16,394 bases of DNA from Bacteriovorax stolpii (lineage in GTDB: Bacteria; Bdellovibrionota; Bacteriovoracia; Bacteriovoracales; Bacteriovoracaceae): positions 1-16,394 of the forward strand of contig CAMDDI010000047.1 of the NCBI GenBank assembly GCA_945890905.1, written 5' to 3'. The position numbers were made by a program, and so were the translations under genes. The notes below the pieces were generated by a model, which saw only the letters and a list, made by a program, of their open reading frames with translations, ran no database searches and was not told where the DNA came from. Every line of letters begins with the position of its first letter. Position 1 is the first letter of the stretch. Positions 4,891 to 12,518 of the stretch are shown here, piece by piece.

Positions 4891-5915
4891 GCAAATGGGA
4901 TCGCCGTAATTTTCTGAGGCAGAGAAATGCCCAGATCTTTCACCAGCTGCGGATCTAAAGAAACCTGACCATCACCATGGACTTGCAGATGTGTTCTCAG
5001 GGCAAAGAAATCATGATCAGGATGGGCCAGCGAAATAATCACATCACGTGCTTCAGCTTTATTAAAACTTTTATTTGTGATGAGATGACCTGTGATCTTT
5101 TCTTTAATGGGTTTAATTTCTTTTAGTGGGCATCTGTAATGAGGACCACCGTCGAAAGGATCCACTTCAAAAGTGTATTTAAATCCGATGGATTCAAGCA
5201 TCTTCTTTACCGGTTCAGTTTCTTTTCCAACCTTACCAATGGATTCTCTGGCTTCCATGGGAAGTAGAGTTTGATAAATATTTTCTGATGGAAACAGACT
5301 CAGAATAAATTCTTTATTGTTTCGACTCAAAATATCGGCTTCATGATAGTTCATGTTGAGAAACCTTCTTCCTACTGCTTCCCAGAGAGGAGAATTTCCA
5401 TTTTTATCAAGAGGAGGCATAAGTTCCGAGTGAACCATGGGCTTAAAGCGCTCAGGATTGGCCGCCATATAAAGGAAGCGCACAAAGGAGAGCTGCTTAC
5501 CTAATTTTTCTGAGTGACCCCTGAATTCTGGATTCAAAATGAGGCCACCAATTTCAGTGGGTCCATAAGAGTCAAGGCCAAGTTTTAGGGTGCCGTGAAC
5601 AAATCCAGTATTGATAGTGTTAGAAAATTTCGCTTCCTGTCCCACTGTTAAATAAAAGTGGGGCTCATCTTCAGTTCCGTGTTGAGCATGAATCATAGAC
5701 ACGCCATGTATCTGATGAGTTTCCAGATCTTCGATGACAAAAATATAATAATTTTCAAAAAGCTTCGGACTTGGGTTGTGAAAACTCTTCATTGAGCTTT
5801 CAATTTTTTGTCCAATAATCTCTTCGTCTTGAGGTAAATTGATAAAAACTAAAATGCTACTCAATTTATAAAGATCTTTAAGGTCATCGGGCTTTACCGA
5901 TCTTAAAATAAACAT
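4887..5915 (-). CDS. astA: Arginine N-succinyltransferase (AstA)
   Basis: The protein has 342 residues against about 344 in E. coli. The enzyme transfers succinyl from succinyl-CoA to the alpha-amino group of L-arginine, the first step of the AST pathway of arginine breakdown in the cytoplasm. Hallmarks present are an N-terminal GNAT-like start (FILRSVKPDDLKDLYKLSS), 'LILNPEFR' before the CoA-binding helix (125-145), 'SPLWEAVGRRFLNMNYHEAD' (175-194) and DPFDGGP (252-258). All match AstA in order. Downstream AST genes (astB, astD, astE) are not in the window, so a complete pathway cannot be claimed. The gene starts directly after the stop of the upstream gene (TAA then ATG, no gap), with an AGGAG site overlapping that gene's end. 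Co-translation is therefore expected. Confidence 0.92.
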   Translation of the reverse strand: MFILRSVKPDDLKDLYKLSSILVFINLPQDEEIIGQKIESSMKSFHNPSPKLFENYYIFVIEDLETHQIHGVSMIHAQHGTEDEPHFYLTVGQEAKFSNTINTGFVHGTLKLGLDSYGPTEIGGLILNPEFRGHSEKLGKQLSFVRFLYMAANPERFKPMVHSELMPPLDKNGNSPLWEAVGRRFLNMNYHEADILSRNNKEFILSLFPSENIYQTLLPMEARESIGKVGKETEPVKKMLESIGFKYTFEVDPFDGGPHYRCPLKEIKPIKEKITGHLITNKSFNKAEARDVIISLAHPDHDFFALRTHLQVHGDGQVSLDPQLVKDLGISLPQKITAIPFA

Positions 5916-6596
5916 TTATGACTCCTGCGGGATGATTTTTTCCAGACGCTCAAGGCCCGATAAAGGAAATGTCCAAGGCATGATGAGCGAAAAACCGTTT
6001 TGATCTAATGTCCCCAAAAATCCAAATTTTTCAAGAAATTGGGCCTTGGGAACCAGGTGGTAATACCCTGGAAAATCTTCTTCCTTTAATAAATGATATT
6101 TATCAAAAAGGGTATGAAGTCTTTCATGAAACCGCGTCCATTTACCCGTCTCATTCCACAATTCAGGACTCAGCGCGTAAGTCATCCATATCGGAAGAGT
6201 ATGCAGATGAACTCCACTGGTAGATCCTTGAACCAAAGGTTTCCGAGAGATCGCCACGATCCCTAAAGGTGAGAAGTCTAAAAACATGCTTTGCGCTTCG
6301 ACTTTGAGCCAGTGATGAATCACATAGGGATATCCCTTTAGCATTTGCTGAATATACGGATGGGCCTTTTTAGCTTCATTTAAATTGGAATAGTAAGTTT
6401 GAAAAAAATCTCCTGGAGAAGCAGTGGGAGATGCCATATGGGGATTTTGTTTGAATTCCAGCTGAGCTTTCAAAATTTTTGGATGGATGAGATCAAAAAC
6501 AGCCGAATTGGAGCGTAAATTGAACTCTGTGGTCTGAGTTTGAGCCTGATTTAAAATAAGCTCTGAAAGCTGCTCTTCTATGGTCCTAAGTGTCAT
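5916..6596 (-). CDS. Conserved-looking protein of unknown function, coupled to astA
   Basis: The protein has 226 residues; the family is not recognised. It is soluble, with no signal peptide and no membrane segment. It is rich in aromatic residues, with an ordered alpha/beta look: 'YPYVIHHWLKVEAQSMFLDF' in the middle, 'GVHLHTLPIWMTYAL', and a C-terminal 'YYHLVPKAQFLEKFGFLGTL'. That C-terminal segment recalls the last strands of an acetyltransferase but is not enough to assign one. I chose ATG at 6596, which is preceded by AGGA; a TTG at 6608 is also possible. The direct stop/start junction with astA suggests the two proteins act together, perhaps in arginine or acyl-amino-acid metabolism. Confidence 0.65.
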   Translation of the reverse strand: MTLRTIEEQLSELILNQAQTQTTEFNLRSNSAVFDLIHPKILKAQLEFKQNPHMASPTASPGDFFQTYYSNLNEAKKAHPYIQQMLKGYPYVIHHWLKVEAQSMFLDFSPLGIVAISRKPLVQGSTSGVHLHTLPIWMTYALSPELWNETGKWTRFHERLHTLFDKYHLLKEEDFPGYYHLVPKAQFLEKFGFLGTLDQNGFSLIMPWTFPLSGLERLEKIIPQES

Positions 6597-6617
6597 GTCA
6601 TCCTGCAACTGTTGTTC

Positions 6618-6647
6618 TTGATTTCTCTCTCATCGCTAGGGGATAAT
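6618..6647 (+). promoter_or_regulatory. Probable promoter of the bamD-containing operon
   Basis: TTGATT (6618-6623), an 18-bp spacer and GATAAT (6642-6647) are seen. They lie in the divergent gap between two operons, upstream of the first plus-strand gene. Confidence 0.5.
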
Positions 6648-6676
6648 ACCCTCACATTTTGGAGGATACTACTATC

Positions 6677-7303
6677 GTGGACGTGTTGAAAACCTTCGGG
6701 GATTATTATGCCAAGAAGGACTATACTAATGCTCTTCTGACGTTGCAAAAAAATCCTGATGCTCTCTCTTCAGGAATTTTAAATTACAACCTTGGTACGG
6801 TTTACACTAAGCTTGAGAACTGGCCTCTGGCCCGTTACCACTTTTTGCAAGCTGAGGGAGTTGGTGAAGCTAGTCAGAATTTAGATTTGATTGAAATAAA
6901 ACTTGGTCTGGTTAAAATTGAGAAGCCTCTCAATACTTCGGATTATTTTTTTAAAACTTCTTCGATTTTATCTGATGGATATCTCACAACTATGAGCCTC
7001 TTAGTTTTGATGCTGGGACTATTAATCATCAAAAAAACTCCGAGCTTGAAAAATATTGTCCTGACTTTTTTGATTGCCTCTCTTCCTTTTGGATTTAATT
7101 TTTGGGTGAAGTCGCTTCCGCGCGCCATTGCCTTAAAAACAGAACCGCTTCTGGAAGGTCCTTCAACAATTTTTGGATCTGCAGGTGAACTTCCGGCCGG
7201 TGTATTGGTCATTACCAAAACACAGGGTGAGTGGAAAAAAATTATCTATCCTTCTCGTTTTCAAGGATGGATTCGTAGCACTGATTTGAAAGAACTGGAG
7301 TAA
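6677..7303 (+). CDS. Membrane protein with TPR-like N-terminus and SH3-like C-terminus (BatE-like layout)
   Basis: The protein has 208 residues. About 5-75 form a TPR-like helical pair (LNYNLGTVYTKLENWPLARY). Hydrophobic helices at about 102-118 and 125-143 span the membrane. Residues 150-205 look like a bacterial SH3 domain, with '..W.KIIYPSRFQGWI' as its last strands. This order is known from the Bat (BatE) proteins of aerotolerance operons and from related TPR/SH3 proteins; no batA-D genes are seen here, so I use it as a description only. The start is probably GTG at 6677, 11 bases after GGAGG. An in-frame TTG at 6659 overlaps that site and is unlikely. It is the first gene of a five-gene operon. 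Confidence 0.65.
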   Translation: MDVLKTFGDYYAKKDYTNALLTLQKNPDALSSGILNYNLGTVYTKLENWPLARYHFLQAEGVGEASQNLDLIEIKLGLVKIEKPLNTSDYFFKTSSILSDGYLTTMSLLVLMLGLLIIKKTPSLKNIVLTFLIASLPFGFNFWVKSLPRAIALKTEPLLEGPSTIFGSAGELPAGVLVITKTQGEWKKIIYPSRFQGWIRSTDLKELE

Positions 7304-7305
7304 AT

Positions 7306-7920
7306 ATGAGTTATGAGAAAGAGCAGATGGAAAGAAATTTTAAAGGCGAGTCATCAGCCGATCGCCTTGATATTCCTCTTCTGAAATATATGTGGGACGC
7401 TAGTCCCTTAGCGTTTCTCACCTCCGATGAGAGTTATCACGAATTCTTTAAGAAAATTTCTGTTCTTCAATCTTTTTCAGACAATGAAGTCAGGCTATTT
7501 ACAAAATTTCTTCACCGCAGAGAATTTACGGCCAATGAAGTCATCTTCAAGCAAGGTGATTCTGGTTATGGTTTTTATTTCATCTTTAGTGGAGCAGTAA
7601 ATATATTTTCAAGTCAGTACATGCTTGAAGGTGAGGATTTGGGGGATTTGGTGATTCGACTTGAGAAGCGCCAATATTTTGGTGAGATGGGTCTCTTAGA
7701 AGAGTTCAATCGTCGTAGTGCTTCAGTTGTGGCCGCCGAGAATACAGTTCTCTTAGGAATTTTTAAACCAGATCTTGAACGCATGCTTGAGATGTATCCA
7801 GTTTTGGGTGCTAAGTTCTTACGTGAAACCGCTTTAATCATGGCCAATCGGATGGGACAACTCACCCGTGAAATTGTGGCGATGAAAAAGAAAATAAAAG
7901 AATTAGAGCAAAGAGTTTAG
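7306..7920 (+). CDS. Cyclic-nucleotide-binding-domain protein without DNA-binding domain
   Basis: The protein has 204 residues. The domain at about 52-165 is a cNMP-binding (CAP-type effector) fold: 'EVIFKQGDSGYGFYFIFSGA' (78-97) and the phosphate-binding cassette 'YFGEMGLLEEFNRRSASV' (124-141). The cassette has the conserved Gly-Glu and Arg-Ser-Ala that contact cAMP or cGMP in active members. The C-terminus is a short Lys/Glu coiled coil (188-204), not a winged helix, so this is not a Crp-type regulator. It probably senses a cyclic nucleotide or forms complexes near the membrane partner genes. It starts 2 bases after the previous stop, with GGAG in front. Confidence 0.88.
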   Translation: MSYEKEQMERNFKGESSADRLDIPLLKYMWDASPLAFLTSDESYHEFFKKISVLQSFSDNEVRLFTKFLHRREFTANEVIFKQGDSGYGFYFIFSGAVNIFSSQYMLEGEDLGDLVIRLEKRQYFGEMGLLEEFNRRSASVVAAENTVLLGIFKPDLERMLEMYPVLGAKFLRETALIMANRMGQLTREIVAMKKKIKELEQRV

Positions 7921-7924
7921 TGAA

Positions 7925-8953
7925 GTGAATAAAAACCAAAAAGTTAAAATCTATTTGTTCTTCTTTTTACTAATTGCCACTATCGCTTTTGCGGTACTCT
8001 TTCCACGTTTAACTCTTCCTTTTGGTTTTGCTTATATAATTTATCTGATGACTAAGCCCCTAACGATTCTTCTTACAACTGGTAGTAAGAAGCAACGTTT
8101 GTTCTATCTCTTGATCATGGTTGTGGGCGTGACATTTCTTTTATTTCCCGTCTTTGCAACTTTCTACAATGTTGAAACGGATATTGGGCAGCTTTACCAG
8201 CAACTTCCTTTGGTTGAAAAAATTCTTCAAGACAAATTTTTTGTTTTTAAAGTGCATTTCTTTGAGCGCTTTGGGATCCGACTTAATATGGATCCAGTTA
8301 CCTATCTTATGAAAAAAATGGAATCTCAAGGTGGAGATCTTCTTTCGCAATTTCCTAATTACCTTTCAACTGTTTTTGAATGGCTGCTTTTGGTTCCTCT
8401 TTTCATGTATTTCTTTTTTAAAGAATCTAAAAATTTTAGTTCTAAGTTTATGGAAGCCATTCCAAATCCAATTTTTGAAAAAACCTTTGTGCTTTTTTCT
8501 CAGTTCAATACAAAGTTTGGAGAATACATTATTGCCAAGTTTATTGAAGCCACGATTCTTGGTACTTTAGTTACCATTGGGCTTTTGATAGTAGGTTTTC
8601 CCTATCCATTTATTTTGGGTTTTATCGCGGGTGTAACTAATATTCTTCCTTATATCGGCCCCGTGATTGGATTTGTACCCGCTTTTTTCATTGCTCTTCT
8701 GTCTAAAGATCCCAACGCTTCGATGGCCGGAATGGCCATTATTTATCTTTTGGCCAATCTCATTGATACAATTTTAGTTTTTCCTCTTCTTGTTTCAAAA
8801 ATTGTTAACCTCCACCCAATCGTGGTAGTGGTAAGTATTATTATTGGCTCACAACTTGGTGGCATTGTTGGGATGATCGTAATCATCCCTTTTATTGCTT
8901 TTTTCAAATTATTATTTAAGGAAATCTACAAAGATTTGTCGGTACAGACATGA
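7925..8953 (+). CDS. AI-2E family transporter (UPF0118 membrane protein)
   Basis: The protein has 342 residues with hydrophobic helices at about 9-25, 30-50, 60-80, 150-166, 208-226, 228-260, 265-290 and 298-330, as in this family. The family signature is TNILPYIGPVIGFVPA (238-253), followed by NLHPIVVVVSIIIGSQ and LGGIVGMI. Members export varied small molecules or ions; the AI-2 name is historical and the substrate here is unknown. The start is GTG at 7925, four bases after the previous stop. The stop overlaps the bamD start (ATGA), so the two are translationally coupled. Confidence 0.9.
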   Translation: MNKNQKVKIYLFFFLLIATIAFAVLFPRLTLPFGFAYIIYLMTKPLTILLTTGSKKQRLFYLLIMVVGVTFLLFPVFATFYNVETDIGQLYQQLPLVEKILQDKFFVFKVHFFERFGIRLNMDPVTYLMKKMESQGGDLLSQFPNYLSTVFEWLLLVPLFMYFFFKESKNFSSKFMEAIPNPIFEKTFVLFSQFNTKFGEYIIAKFIEATILGTLVTIGLLIVGFPYPFILGFIAGVTNILPYIGPVIGFVPAFFIALLSKDPNASMAGMAIIYLLANLIDTILVFPLLVSKIVNLHPIVVVVSIIIGSQLGGIVGMIVIIPFIAFFKLLFKEIYKDLSVQT

Positions 8954-9696
8954 AGCACATCACACTCGTATTTGTTTTCATCATGCTTTTTACAAGCTGC
9001 TCATCAGATAAAAGAGACGGGCGCACGGAAGCGGAAAAGCTCTTTAAGGAAGCTCAGGAGCTTATGGACGCTGAACGCTATATCCTTGCCACTGAAAAGC
9101 TCAATTTGATTAAAACTCAGCATCCGTATTCATTTTATGCTACTCCCGCTGAGCTCATGCAGGCAGATATTTTGTATGAACAAGAAAATTATATTGAAGC
9201 CTCTGCGGCCTATCTTCTTTTTAGGGACTTTCACCCTAAGCACGAAAAGGTCCCTTACGTAGTTTATAAAATTGCCGAGTCTTACTATAAACAAATTCCT
9301 GATACGATAGACCGGGATTTAGAGCCAGCTATTGAAGCCGTCAAATACTACACTGAAGTTTTACAGAAATATCCAGACTCCAGTTATCGTCCCGAAGCTG
9401 AAAAGCGAATTAATTCATCAACTAAGATGCTTCGTGAAAAAGATGAATATATTGCTGATTTTTACTTTAAAACCCAAGAATTCTCAGCTGCCCGTTATTG
9501 GTATTTAGACATCTTAGAAAACCATCAAGAGCCGAAAACGCGCAGCCATGCTATGTTGCGCACGATTTTGGCCACTGCCGCTCTTAAGGAATGGCAACCC
9601 TGTTTAGATTACGTAGAAAAGTTTTATCAATTGGTTGATAAAGAGTCCCATAAAGAAATAAAATCAGCTAAAGCCATCTGTAGCAAAGAACTTTAA
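8950..9696 (+). CDS. bamD: Outer membrane protein assembly factor BamD (lipoprotein)
   Basis: The protein has 248 residues. A lipoprotein signal ends in the lipobox LFTS|C at Cys17. The mature part is a TPR array: 'AEKLFKEAQELMDAERYILA', the BamD-typical 'HPYSFYATPAELMQADILYE', then 'SYYKQIPDTIDRD' and 'YPDSSYRPEAEKRI'. BamD is the essential lipoprotein partner of BamA in inserting beta-barrel proteins into the outer membrane. The length matches the E. coli protein (245). Its start overlaps the transporter stop by 4 bases. It also carries two C-terminal cysteines that most BamD do not share. Confidence 0.93.
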   Translation: MKHITLVFVFIMLFTSCSSDKRDGRTEAEKLFKEAQELMDAERYILATEKLNLIKTQHPYSFYATPAELMQADILYEQENYIEASAAYLLFRDFHPKHEKVPYVVYKIAESYYKQIPDTIDRDLEPAIEAVKYYTEVLQKYPDSSYRPEAEKRINSSTKMLREKDEYIADFYFKTQEFSAARYWYLDILENHQEPKTRSHAMLRTILATAALKEWQPCLDYVEKFYQLVDKESHKEIKSAKAICSKEL

Positions 9697-9716
9697 TTGA
9701 TACCCGGGAGAATGTT

Positions 9717-10448
9717 TTGGAGAACTTGAAATTAAACGACTTGCTCAAAAAAGCCAAAGACGCCTTTCAAAAGAATGACCTTAAAACGGCAGGTCTCTTT
9801 CTTAATGATATAATTGAACAAAATCCTAACGCCACTGAAGCTTTCTTTCTTCTCGCGAATGTTTTTCACGTACGTGGAGAACTTGGTAAAGCCATTAAGG
9901 CCTTTCAAAGAGTTCTGGAGCTAGATCCTCACCATACTGATGCTTCTATATCTCTTTCAGTTATTTATAACGATATTGGCCGCTATGAAGATGCAAAAAA
10001 TATTTTTGAGAAAGCTAATAGCCAAGTGAAAAATACTCAGCAGCAAGGTTTAGCGGATCCTCATCTCAATCGTAAATTCTCTCTTAAACATTACGAAATG
10101 GCCGAGATGTACGCGGCTTATGGACGTATTGATGAGGCACTCTTTGAATACAATAAAGCTGCCACTCTCGATCCAGATAATTTAGAAATTCGGATAAAAG
10201 TTGCTAAGGCCTATACGAAGAAAGGTTTCTCTTCCAAGGCTTTTGAAGAGTTAAAACGATTAAAAAATGAACAGCCAGGTTACATGCCGGCAAGAATAGC
10301 TCTCGGCCTTCTGTATTATGGAAATGGTAATATTATCGAAGCTCAAGCAGAGTGGCAGAATGTATTAAGTCGTGAGCCCGAGCATGCTGAAGCCAGTATG
10401 TATGTTGGTCTCTCAAAGAGTGCCACTGAAACCACCATCCAAATGTAA
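9717..10448 (+). CDS. TPR-repeat protein
   Basis: The protein has 243 residues and consists almost wholly of TPR units. Clear examples are 'ATEAFFLLANVFHVRGELGK', 'LKHYEMAEMYAAYGRIDEAL' and 'MPARIALGLLYYGNGNIIEA', with a short linker (about 105-118) between two blocks. There is no signal peptide, so it is probably cytoplasmic. The start codon is TTG at 9717, fixed by GGGAG 6 bases upstream; the nearby ATG at 9712 is in another frame and stops at once. It is the last gene of the bamD operon. Its partner is unknown. Confidence 0.85.
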   Translation: MENLKLNDLLKKAKDAFQKNDLKTAGLFLNDIIEQNPNATEAFFLLANVFHVRGELGKAIKAFQRVLELDPHHTDASISLSVIYNDIGRYEDAKNIFEKANSQVKNTQQQGLADPHLNRKFSLKHYEMAEMYAAYGRIDEALFEYNKAATLDPDNLEIRIKVAKAYTKKGFSSKAFEELKRLKNEQPGYMPARIALGLLYYGNGNIIEAQAEWQNVLSREPEHAEASMYVGLSKSATETTIQM

Positions 10449-10453
10449 GTCAT

Positions 10454-10486
10454 AAAAAAAGCCCTTCTTACGAAGGGCTTTTTTTT
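10454..10486. terminator. Bidirectional intrinsic terminator
   Basis: The stem is GCCCTTC/GAAGGGC (10461-10467 and 10472-10478) with loop TTAC. A7 precedes it and T8 follows it. It stops the bamD operon on the plus strand and the flagellar operon after fliW on the minus strand. Confidence 0.93.
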
Positions 10487-10507
10487 AGTATCAATTTAAA
10501 TCTAAAA

Positions 10508-11062
10508 TTAAGCTTCTAAAGTGCGAGTGATGGTTGTGTTGCCTGTGTTTTTGATGTCACCAGATTCAAGAGTGATACTTGGTTCAAATGATGTGCGACG
10601 AGCATCATCGGAAGAGAAGTTCACGATGTATGTTTTAAGTTCGCGGTACATTTCGTGCTTAACAGTTAACTTACTGTCTTGAAGAACGATTTGTTTTCCA
10701 ACTTTTTTTGCAGAGTTAACAACAACTGGAGCTTTCAAGTTTGCAGACATCTCAGTCACGTTGGCCGGGATGGTAAGAACACTGTAAAGTTTTGCGGTTT
10801 GTAATGATTCAAGTTCAAGGCCGTTCAAATCAGCAGGCAAAAGCTTGGCGATATAGTCTGGCTTGAATATTTTTGGCTCGATAATAGGGAATGCGACCTT
10901 CTCATCTTCAGTTGATTGCAACCAAAGAATTAAAGTGCTGTCACCTGGATCAACAACGAAATATTTTTTTAGGTTTTCGAAACCAAGAAGGCCTTCAGAG
11001 AAGGATATGATGTCGTTCGGGTTAACTTCGAGTTCCCCAAATCTAGTGGTTTTGACTTTCAC
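10508..11062 (-). CDS. fliW: Flagellar assembly factor FliW (CsrA antagonist)
   Basis: The protein has 184 residues. FliW binds CsrA allosterically and releases its targets; flagellin competes for FliW, which links flagellin level to translation. Family signs are the N-terminal 'TTRFGELEVNPNDIISFSEG', 'LLGFENLKKYFVVDPGD', 'ILWLQSTEDEKVAFPIIEP', and 'LYSVLTIP' followed by 'MSANLKAPVVVNS'. It is about 30 residues longer than typical FliW (about 150), with an extra C-terminal tail rich in Thr and Ser. The start is GTG at 11062, with GGAGG 6 bases upstream. That site has two GGA triplets, the core of CsrA targets. It is the last gene of the flagellar operon and also has a promoter of its own. Confidence 0.93.
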   Translation of the reverse strand: MKVKTTRFGELEVNPNDIISFSEGLLGFENLKKYFVVDPGDSTLILWLQSTEDEKVAFPIIEPKIFKPDYIAKLLPADLNGLELESLQTAKLYSVLTIPANVTEMSANLKAPVVVNSAKKVGKQIVLQDSKLTVKHEMYRELKTYIVNFSSDDARRTSFEPSITLESGDIKNTGNTTITRTLEA

Positions 11063-11098
11063 GGTTTTCCTCCAAAAGAGAAATAGTAAGGTATTCTT

Positions 11099-11126
11099 AC
11101 CATAACACTTTGATGATATCAGTCAA
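11099..11126 (-). promoter_or_regulatory. Internal promoter for fliW
   Basis: On the minus strand TTGACT (11126-11121), a 16-bp spacer and TATGGT (11104-11099) lie in the csrA-fliW gap. The predicted leader is about 30 bases and contains the GGAGGA motif. Confidence 0.45.
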
Positions 11127-11152
11127 ACGCTTTAATGATCAAGAGGGGGAAA

Positions 11153-11383
11153 TTATTTCTTTTTGAGTTCTTCACCTAAGCGAGCGATGTCGGCCATATC
11201 AGCTTGCACTGCTTCAGTGTTTTGATCTTGAATGGCCTGATAGACCTCTTCACGATGAATTTTGGTTTCTTTAGGAGCTTTGATACCCAAGCGAACTTGT
11301 TTACCTTTAATTTGCACCACGACAATTTTAATATTGTCATCAATGGCAATGCTTTCTCCCAGCTTCCGTGTCAGAACGAGCAT
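11153..11383 (-). CDS. csrA: Carbon storage regulator CsrA
   Basis: The protein has 76 residues. CsrA dimers bind GGA motifs in mRNA leaders and usually block ribosome access. The sequence is typical: 'MLVLTRKLGESIAIDDNIKI' at the start, 'GKQVRLGIKAPKETKIHREE' (27-46) with the conserved RNA-contacting Leu4, Arg6 and Arg44. It is longer than the 61-residue E. coli protein by a helical acidic tail. The ATG has AAGGA 7 bases in front. It lies between flgL and fliW, an arrangement known from bacteria that use the CsrA-FliW switch. Confidence 0.97.
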   Translation of the reverse strand: MLVLTRKLGESIAIDDNIKIVVVQIKGKQVRLGIKAPKETKIHREEVYQAIQDQNTEAVQADMADIARLGEELKKK

Positions 11384-11515
11384 GTTTCGATCCTTGTCTT
11401 CTTTGTCAAGAATATGACTAACTCAATAAACTTTTAATGTTGCGTGAGATTTATTACATTTTTAAGGGGAAAACAAGAGAATTCAAAAGGAATGTTAAGA
11501 TTATGTAAGAATTTC

Positions 11516-12505
11516 CTATCTCAGGAAGTCCATCAGATTGGTATTCATGAGATTTGAACTAGCTTTGTATGCAGCCTTAAGAACCGTTTGTTCTTTTTGT
11601 AGGTCACTAAAGAGTTCCGTGACGTCCGCATCTTCAATTCTTGTCTTGTGCGCTTCGTTAACGAGTTTGTTTTTCTCAATATTCGCTTCAGCGTTGGTGA
11701 TGGTGTTTGAAAGTGCACCGACTTGAGTACGGAAAGTTACAACCCGATCTATGCTGTCATCTAATTTCTCGAGGAGAGACTGAATGATGGCCGGGTTGTC
11801 AGTGAGGAGGGCATTCTCAAGGGCGCGCATTTCATCAAACATACTCACAGTCACTTCTTCCGGGCCAGTGTTAGCAGGTTTTCTAATCATTGATGTGTCA
11901 TTATTTAAATCCACATCAATACTTAGCTCGAGATCTTTTTTCTCAGCAGGCTTTTTACCGTTGCTGAAGAAGAGTTCTGCACCATTAAGATTGATCGGAA
12001 CATAAACATCTTTATTCACTTCAATATTAATTTTATTTTTGTCACCCAGGTACTGTCCATTCTGATCAAATGGGCGAGTGAGAACTTTTTGGCCTGCAAA
12101 CAGATAACGGTTTCCCATTCTCTTGTTGGCCAAACTTAAAATCTGCTGGCGCATTTGATGAATTTCTTTCGATACACCCTGACGGATTTCTGGAGAGTAG
12201 ATGTTAGAAGCTTGTCCTACGGCCATCTCTTTAGCTTTAACTAAAATATCAGTCATCTCTTCCAAAACGTTTTCCGTGAAAGAGAGTTGAGTCTGTGCAA
12301 AATTTAAATTACGAAGATATTGGCCCGCATCTACGTTCTGAGAACGGATCGCAAGAAGCTCAGTGTTTCCAATTGGATCATCCGAGGGTTTTGAAATCCG
12401 CTTCAAGGTTGAGCCCTTGAGCTGCAAATCCTCTAACCGGCCTTTGGTTTTACCAACGGCGTAGTTAATGGAGTTGATGGAACTATTTTCTGAGACTCTG
12501 CTCAT
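11516..12505 (-). CDS. flgL: Flagellar hook-associated protein 3 (FlgL)
   Basis: The protein has 329 residues (E. coli 317). FlgL is the second junction protein between hook and filament. The N-terminal flagellin-like helix has 'LQLKGSTLKRISKPSDDPIG' (28-47), then 'MTDILVKAKEMAVGQAS' and 'RYLFAGQKVLTRPFDQNGQY' (127-146). The C-terminal coiled helix 'ADVTELFSDLQKEQTVLKAA' is also typical. The start ATG has GAGG 8 bases upstream and lies 13 bases after flgK. Confidence 0.95.
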   Translation of the reverse strand: MSRVSENSSINSINYAVGKTKGRLEDLQLKGSTLKRISKPSDDPIGNTELLAIRSQNVDAGQYLRNLNFAQTQLSFTENVLEEMTDILVKAKEMAVGQASNIYSPEIRQGVSKEIHQMRQQILSLANKRMGNRYLFAGQKVLTRPFDQNGQYLGDKNKINIEVNKDVYVPINLNGAELFFSNGKKPAEKKDLELSIDVDLNNDTSMIRKPANTGPEEVTVSMFDEMRALENALLTDNPAIIQSLLEKLDDSIDRVVTFRTQVGALSNTITNAEANIEKNKLVNEAHKTRIEDADVTELFSDLQKEQTVLKAAYKASSNLMNTNLMDFLR

Positions 12506-12518
12506 TATTTAATCCTCA

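Noticed and set aside
11384..11515. TTGACA on the minus strand upstream of csrA as a promoter
   Set aside because: The -35 box is perfect, but at 16-18 bases there is no acceptable -10 box before the csrA start.
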